The translations under genes were made by a program, and so were the position numbers. The notes beneath the pieces are model-generated. The model ran no database searches. It saw nothing but the letters and a program-made list of their open reading frames with translations, and was not told the DNA's origin. From positions 1 through 64,000 of the forward strand of contig NZ_JAFREP010000013.1 of assembly GCF_017377855.1 (NCBI RefSeq): a DNA stretch of 64,000 nt, in the 5' to 3' direction. The number at the start of each line of letters is the position of its first letter. Positions within the stretch are counted from its first letter, which is position 1. The stretch is from Acanthopleuribacter pedis. Its GTDB lineage: Bacteria; Acidobacteriota; Holophagae; Acanthopleuribacterales; Acanthopleuribacteraceae. Shown here one piece after another: positions 59,435 to 64,000 of the stretch.

Positions 59435-60580
59435 TCACTTAAGTATCTTTCCCAGGATATTTTTGGGAATAATCCAGGTATTCCCCTTTGATTTTTTGAT
59501 TTCTTCCTCCGGCGCTTCACCTGTTAGTATTCCTTGAACCTGGGCACCGGATAATCGCTCGGTTCCCACATCGCCGGGGTTTAATATGTCCCTTAGCTGG
59601 CCATGACTGAGTCTCTCGGTTCGAATTTCTTTGGGGAAACCATTGTCAATGGAAAGTGTATCGGAACCCATTCGTTGGGTAGGCTGCTCATGCGCGCCTT
59701 TGGCGTCATCTTCATTCAGTACTTCTTGATGCCCCAACCGCAGCATGTTGTTGATTTCGTCTCGGGTCAGGCGCCCGGAAAAAGTGCGGTTCTCCTCCAA
59801 AACCTTGGCGGAACCGGCGACACCGCCGCCGGCCATGCCGTACTTAGTAACATACTGAGAAAAGGAAAGTTCTTTTAGCTTGGCAACGATCTTGGGAAAC
59901 GCCCGCAAGCGTTTATCCTCGTCCGTGGTGAAGATGTTTTTGAGCAGGCGCTGCACTTCTCGAGGAAGGTTGTCGCTGTCCTTCAAAATGGCCTGATGGT
60001 GGAAACCCGGCGCGGTTTGAGCGGTTCGTTTTTTCCCTACCAACATCGTCCAGAACAACAAGCCGAAATCATAGATATCCGCGTCCAGGCAGGTTTGGTC
60101 CAAGCCGGCCCTACCGAAGCCGAGCAGCTTGACCTGATGATCTTTAGGTAGCAAAACCTTGCGTGAAGAAAGGGCACCGTGGGCAATGCCGTTTTCGTGG
60201 AGATAAGCCAAACTCTCGGCGATTTGATAAGCCACCTCAATGCCGCGATCCGCGGGTAACGGCTCAGATTCAATACAGGCATCCAACCGGTCGGCCGGGA
60301 TATATTCCCGAACGATAATGTGCGCACCTTCCTGAGGCAAAATCGTAAAAATCGCGGGCAAGGATTTGTGGAAAAGATCAAGCACGGGATAAGCTTCAGA
60401 AAGGTTCTCGGGAAAATCGCCGACCATCCACTTGAGCACACATTTTTTTCCGATGCAGGGTTCCTCGGCCAGGAAGCTGCGATTCACGGCGGCTTCATCT
60501 GATAAGACGGCCTTCACACGGTAGGTTTGCTGGTAAGGATAAAGCTTGGGGTTCAAATCATTTGAAGGTTTCTTTGTCAT
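59435..60580 (-). CDS. Hanks-type pseudokinase
   Basis: About 381 residues from the ATG at 60,580. The fold follows a Ser/Thr kinase: VLKW with Lys50, an EYIPADRLDACI hinge, AYLHENGIAHGALSSRKVLL, VKLLGFGRAGL, and DIYDFGLLFWTMLVG. The catalytic His-Arg-Asp is His134-Gly-Ala, the Asn that should bind metal is Val, and DFG is Gly154-Phe-Gly. All three essential positions are lost, so it should not phosphorylate. A C-terminal region of about 130 residues has repeated short motifs (LTRDEINNMLRLG, LSHGQLRDILNPG, LSGAQVQGILTG). It may act as a scaffold or regulator. The kinase fold is clear; its partner is unknown. Confidence 0.8.
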   Translation of the reverse strand: MTKKPSNDLNPKLYPYQQTYRVKAVLSDEAAVNRSFLAEEPCIGKKCVLKWMVGDFPENLSEAYPVLDLFHKSLPAIFTILPQEGAHIIVREYIPADRLDACIESEPLPADRGIEVAYQIAESLAYLHENGIAHGALSSRKVLLPKDHQVKLLGFGRAGLDQTCLDADIYDFGLLFWTMLVGKKRTAQTAPGFHHQAILKDSDNLPREVQRLLKNIFTTDEDKRLRAFPKIVAKLKELSFSQYVTKYGMAGGGVAGSAKVLEENRTFSGRLTRDEINNMLRLGHQEVLNEDDAKGAHEQPTQRMGSDTLSIDNGFPKEIRTERLSHGQLRDILNPGDVGTERLSGAQVQGILTGEAPEEEIKKSKGNTWIIPKNILGKILK

Positions 60581-60899
60581 CGAAAACCACCCGGAAGATG
60601 CGGCTCTTGCTCGTTCAGCATTTTTGTGAAGGTCAATTTTTAAGACGAATTGTAACACCTACGCGAAAACAAAGAAACACATACTAAAACGTGACAATCT
60701 TCGAAACTATATATCGATCACACAAAAGCAAGTTACTGCATAATTTTATATATACCTGCCTTCAAACAACCTGCACCTTGTTCATCCTCATCCCAGGCAG
60801 CGGCACCACGCCCCCGCAGCGGCGTTGGGCCGGCGGTTAAAAAAAAGGGCCTTGTTCCCGTAACCCCTTGTCATGGCATTAGAAACCGGTAGCCGTCGG
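60581..60899. other. Intergenic region, no gene seen
   Basis: About 320 bases with an AT-rich part (60,655-60,760) upstream of the pseudokinase, where its promoter probably lies. A GC-rich part near 60,800-60,840 may form a weak hairpin after the scramblase-like gene. Confidence 0.4.
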
Positions 60900-61676
60900 C
60901 TAAGATTGGTGGTTGTTTTCGAAAAAGTCGAAATCGATGCTAATCGCGGTTGCGAAAATCACCGCCCGTTGGGCCGGCGTCCAGTTCGTTTCGCCAAAAT
61001 CGATCAGGAAATTGTCGGCGTCGGTGAAGGCTTCCTTGAGCAGGCCGCCCCATTTTTTCGAGATCATGCCGACCTTGCGGTCCTCGGCGTCGTAAATGTG
61101 GAAGGTCCAAATGCGCAGCAAAGGGCTGCGAATAATCGCAAACACATGACCGTGTTCGTCGATCAGGTCGTAGCGTCGGTTGAGAATACCGAGCCGACGC
61201 TGGACTTCGCCCAGCTCCGTACCGCGCGGCGTCATGACCTTGAGATGGGAAAAGAAAAAGAAGAAGGCACGGCGCAATTCGAGAACTTGCGTGTTGCCGG
61301 TGACCACGGCCACATCCAGTGGGCGGTGCGAGCCGAGGAACAGCCGCGACAAGGTGCGCATGAAGCTGACGTTAAGTTCCTCGATATAGCCGATTTGGCG
61401 GCTCCCGGGGGCTTGAATATGGTAGGTGTTGGTCTGCTCCCAATTGAGGAGGATTTCCCACCAATGGCGGGCGTGTTGTTGGATAAACAAATGGTCGTGT
61501 TGGCCAACCACATAATGCAAGGCCGGATCGTAAGCATCCCAGTCATGATTTTCCCGGGTGACCGGCGCGGCCTTGGGGCGTTCGCCGCGGCCCGCGAGTT
61601 TGCTGAACACCACGCCGCAGGCGGGGCAGTCAAGCGCACCATTTTCGGTCGTAAAACCACATTTTGGACAATCCAT
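60900..61676 (-). CDS. Zinc-ribbon protein with phospholipid-scramblase-like domain
   Basis: 258 residues. An N-terminal zinc ribbon has two CXXC pairs (Cys3, Cys6, Cys17, Cys20). Residues about 60-255 form a scramblase/LURP-one type beta-barrel domain: FIQQHARHWWEILLN, an IGYIEELNVSFMRTLSRLF segment, YDLIDEHGHVFAII, KVGMISKKWGG and FLIDFGETNWTP. In eukaryotes this fold binds membranes and lipids; bacterial members are uncharacterised. It lacks transmembrane segments. A good GGAGG precedes the ATG. It lies 101 bases after the GlcF-like gene in the same direction. The fold call is by pattern recognition. Confidence 0.7.
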   Translation of the reverse strand: MDCPKCGFTTENGALDCPACGVVFSKLAGRGERPKAAPVTRENHDWDAYDPALHYVVGQHDHLFIQQHARHWWEILLNWEQTNTYHIQAPGSRQIGYIEELNVSFMRTLSRLFLGSHRPLDVAVVTGNTQVLELRRAFFFFFSHLKVMTPRGTELGEVQRRLGILNRRYDLIDEHGHVFAIIRSPLLRIWTFHIYDAEDRKVGMISKKWGGLLKEAFTDADNFLIDFGETNWTPAQRAVIFATAISIDFDFFENNHQS

Positions 61677-61777
61677 GGTTCCTCCAAAGGACAGCCACCC
61701 CCCTTAATCGAGGATAACCGGCGTTCCCATTCAATAATATGAACGGGAAAAAGAGCGGTGAAGGGCGTCACAAAGGG

Positions 61778-63100
61778 TCAGGGGGCGAACAATCGCGTGG
61801 CAAGAAACACGGCGGGATGCTGTACCTCAAGCGGCAACCCGCGTTGGGCGGCGCCGTGACGAAGCTGGAACAAACAGCCGGGATTTCCGGTTAGCAAGAC
61901 GGCACGGCCGCCCTGGGATTTGAGGCTTCGTTCCAGATCGTCGAGTTTTGCGGCCAAGACTTGGTCGGCCACCTCGCCCTGTTGAAGGTTGAAAATGCCG
62001 GCCGCGCCACAGCAGTAACCGGCCTGGGACGGTTCGATGAGGGTGACGCCGGGAAGCCTGCTCAGCAGCGAAACCACGCCTTGGTGGTCCCTTTGGGCGT
62101 GCATCAAATGACAGGGATGATCTACCAGCGCGGTCACGGGCTCGCGCCGCCATTCGTTGCAATTGACCAGTTCGGATTCGGCCAGAAACGCGGTCACATC
62201 ACGGATTTTGTCTTCAAAGGCATGCCAGTCCAGATCGCAGCCCGGCGCATCGCGATCCTCAAACAAAGCGCTGTACTCTTTCAGTTGGGCACCACAACCG
62301 GCGGAATTCACAATCACGGCATGCAGGGCTTTGTCGGCGAAAGCGGCGGCATTGCGTAGCGCCCATTGCCGCGGTTTGTCGCGAATGCCGGCGTGTACCG
62401 TCAGTGCACCGCAACAGGTTTGCGCGCGCGGAACCACCACCTCGTAACCGGCGGCGCGCAACAGCATTAGGGTTGCCTTGTGAACCTCGGTCTCGGCCGT
62501 GTCCATCACACAGCCGGTGAACAACGCCACTCGTTGCAGTGGATTGCGGATAACCAACGGCGCAAAAATTCGGTCGGCGTTTTGGTGTTTAAAAGAAACC
62601 CCGTCGAATTGGGGCATGACGTCCAGGGCGCGTCTGACGAATCCCGGCATCAGCCCACGCAGCCATTTTGCCCGCAACAGGCCCAACCGGTCGGCCAAAC
62701 GCGTGGCTTTGCTCATCAGCAACAGACGGCGGTCGGCCGCGACCAAATGACGCAACGGCCAATCGCGCAAGCTACGCTGCCAAAAGTTCGGTTTCACCTC
62801 ACGCCGCATGGCGGCGCGGGTTTTCTCCAGCAAGGAACCGTAAGGCACCCCCGAGGGACAGGCGGTTTCACAGGCCCGACAATCGAGACAGCGGTTAAGC
62901 GGTTCGGCCACGGCGGCGTCCGGCGCCAGCTCCCCTTCCCACATGGCGCGCATCAGGTACAAGCGTCCACGCGGCGAATCCTGTTCGACGCCGAGCGCCC
63001 GGTAGGTGGGACAGGCGTCCAAACACAAGCCGCAATGCACGCACTTGAGAATGTCGTCAAAGGGAAAGTCGCGGTAGAAGTCGGAGATGGGTTCGGTCAT
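61778..63100 (-). CDS. glcF: GlcF-like iron-sulfur subunit of glycolate/lactate oxidation
   Basis: About 440 residues from the ATG at 63,100 (GCAGG upstream); a longer frame extends to 63,250. Two 4Fe-4S ferredoxin motifs lie at Cys20-X2-X2-Cys30 (CVHCGLCLDACP) and Cys71-Cys81 (CLDCRACETACP). Two cysteine-rich CCG domains follow (TCCGALTVHAG near 280 and YCCGAAGIFN near 380). This is the layout of GlcF, which passes electrons from the FAD subunits GlcD/GlcE of glycolate oxidase toward quinones. Neither glcD nor glcE is adjacent. Related Fe-S subunits serve other 2-hydroxyacid dehydrogenases, so the substrate is not certain. Confidence 0.8.
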   Translation of the reverse strand: MTEPISDFYRDFPFDDILKCVHCGLCLDACPTYRALGVEQDSPRGRLYLMRAMWEGELAPDAAVAEPLNRCLDCRACETACPSGVPYGSLLEKTRAAMRREVKPNFWQRSLRDWPLRHLVAADRRLLLMSKATRLADRLGLLRAKWLRGLMPGFVRRALDVMPQFDGVSFKHQNADRIFAPLVIRNPLQRVALFTGCVMDTAETEVHKATLMLLRAAGYEVVVPRAQTCCGALTVHAGIRDKPRQWALRNAAAFADKALHAVIVNSAGCGAQLKEYSALFEDRDAPGCDLDWHAFEDKIRDVTAFLAESELVNCNEWRREPVTALVDHPCHLMHAQRDHQGVVSLLSRLPGVTLIEPSQAGYCCGAAGIFNLQQGEVADQVLAAKLDDLERSLKSQGGRAVLLTGNPGCLFQLRHGAAQRGLPLEVQHPAVFLATRLFAP

Positions 63101-63181
63101 GGGAACCTGCAGTGCTTTTTCCTGCATCTTAACGTAAATCGACGGGTCCGTGTTGGAAGCAATCGCGCAACCCCTTGCACG

Positions 63182-63211
63182 TACATAGGTTCGACGGCGA
63201 AAACACATCAA
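63182..63211 (-). promoter_or_regulatory. Possible promoter of the GlcF-like gene
   Basis: On the minus strand TTGATG, an 18-base spacer and TATGTA lie about 85 bases before the start at 63,100. The match is moderate. The rest of 63,212-63,468 shows no gene. Confidence 0.3.
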
Positions 63212-63468
63212 TTCACAATTTTTTCGAAAAAAAATGGCGGACTTTTTCACCGAAAAGGTATAGAAGTGTAAAGGACGACATTGTGACCCTCATCACACCG
63301 AATTATCCGGCATTGAATGAGTGTTTCCGTCGTCTTTTCCATGCATTCGGTCCCACCGGCGGGTTCGTTGCCCGCCAAAAGTGAATGAGCCACGGGACCA
63401 TTCGAGCCTCTGAGTCAGGCGCGCTTCACCCAAAGACTCAATCTTATACACCTGGAGTACCAGTAGTT

Positions 63469-64000
63469 ATGAAAATGCGATCACTTTTTATCGCGCTGTT
63501 GTTTTTGGCCGCAGGCCAATTGGTCTCAGCCCAAGAAAATCCGTTCACCGCACACAACGACGAATACACGACTTCTTGGGATAACATCCTCTCCGTTCCC
63601 GCTCCCGGCTTGCTCGTCAACGATGAGTTCGACAGCAGCCAAAACTTCACCGCCCATCTCGCGATTGAACCCACGATTGGTACGGTCGTGGTTGACGCGG
63701 ACGGTGGTTTCACCTTCACCCCGGCCCCGGACGCCGCGGGCCCCATCACCTTCGTTTACGGTCTCCGCGCCGTGAACGGCAACGAAAGTTACGCGGTCGT
63801 CACGGTTGAGGTTACCGAGGGCAACAAAGCGCCCCTCGCGATTGACGACTACTACAGCACGCTGAACACCCGTCGCCTGGAAGTTCCCGCGCCCGGCGTC
63901 CTGGCCAACGACCTGGACATGGAAGGCGACCAACTCACCGCCGAACTGCTCGGCGGCCCCAGCACCGGCATCATGGTCATGCAGGAAGACGGCAGCTTCT
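63469..64000 (+). CDS. Secreted tandem Ig/cadherin-like repeat protein (5' part)
   Basis: The gene starts with the ATG at 63,469 (GGAG about 11 bases upstream; another in-frame ATG two codons later) and is open at the window end, giving 177 residues. The signal peptide reads ALLFLAAGQLVSAQ. Repeats of about 90 residues follow, with the pattern DEYTTSWDNILSVPAPGLLVNDE and a second copy IDDYYSTLNTRRLEVPAPGVLANDLD. This is the 'VLANDxD' signature of cadherin-like tandem-95 repeat proteins of bacterial surface adhesins. The full length and any C-terminal anchor or sorting domain lie beyond the window. Confidence 0.8.
   Translation, partial: MKMRSLFIALLFLAAGQLVSAQENPFTAHNDEYTTSWDNILSVPAPGLLVNDEFDSSQNFTAHLAIEPTIGTVVVDADGGFTFTPAPDAAGPITFVYGLRAVNGNESYAVVTVEVTEGNKAPLAIDDYYSTLNTRRLEVPAPGVLANDLDMEGDQLTAELLGGPSTGIMVMQEDGSF

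Overview
The window looks like part of a Gram-negative chromosome (a beta-barrel outer-membrane protein and many exported proteins) with a moderately GC-rich backbone. Its large sensory kinases, Ser/Thr kinase with TPRs, phasin locus and giant Rhs proteins recall marine Acidobacteriota of the Holophagae/Acanthopleuribacter type. That placement is an inference from gene content only; there is no rRNA or other marker in the window. No tRNA, rRNA or CRISPR array was found.

Layout. (1) 1-10,830: an AT-richer accessory block whose left end lies outside the window. An eight-gene minus-strand operon (9052 to 88) joins a VirD4/TraD-like coupling ATPase with a 300-residue Ser/Thr-rich insert, a coiled-coil membrane protein, two exported or anchored phage 'tail collar' proteins, two membrane proteins, a small secreted coiled-coil protein and a replication-relaxation type winged-helix protein. 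A small membrane protein and an excisionase-like HTH protein follow. (2) 10,830-11,500: palindromes and a 59-bp tandem repeat. (3) 11,508-18,922: a secreted DM13-domain protein and a beta-barrel protein, divergent from a 1568-residue two-component hybrid kinase with propeller sensor. (4) 19,032-24,690: an aldehyde dehydrogenase divergent from a polyhydroxyalkanoate (PHA) granule operon (PhaR-like regulator with a histone-like tail, two phasins, a patatin-like hydrolase) closed by three tandem terminators. No PHA synthase is in view. (5) 24,792-43,268: a polymorphic-toxin locus. Two giant secreted Rhs/YD-repeat proteins run into a papain/NlpC-like toxin tip and a small membrane protein as presumed immunity. 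An AT-rich graveyard and immunity array follows: an IS fragment, a paralogous immunity remnant, a NucA/NucB DNase tip remnant, a ComJ-like protein, an uncharacterised immunity-like protein and an Imm1-like protein. (6) 43,629-49,600: a three-gene phosphorelay operon (PAS-PocR hybrid kinase with Hpt, a stand-alone receiver, a receiver-HD-GYP protein). (7) 49,999-64,000: ordinary chromosome with a zinc-ribbon/TPR protein, bacterioferritin, Ser/Thr kinase-TPR, animal-type haem peroxidase, an SDR oxidoreductase, a small lipoprotein, a pseudokinase, a scramblase-like protein, a GlcF-like Fe-S protein and the start of a secreted tandem-repeat protein.

Two families of small dispersed repeats run through the chromosomal part. 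One is a MITE-like element of about 176 bp (20,911 and 55,358). The other is a palindromic element with 'cccgcatttctcacaagg' arms (18,895; 49,794; 52,108; 58,792), and one copy of it encodes the last residues and stop codon of the large hybrid kinase. The points most worth following are the coupling-ATPase/tail-collar operon, the two-part Rhs toxin with its cassette graveyard, and the PHA regulator with a PhaF-like tail.
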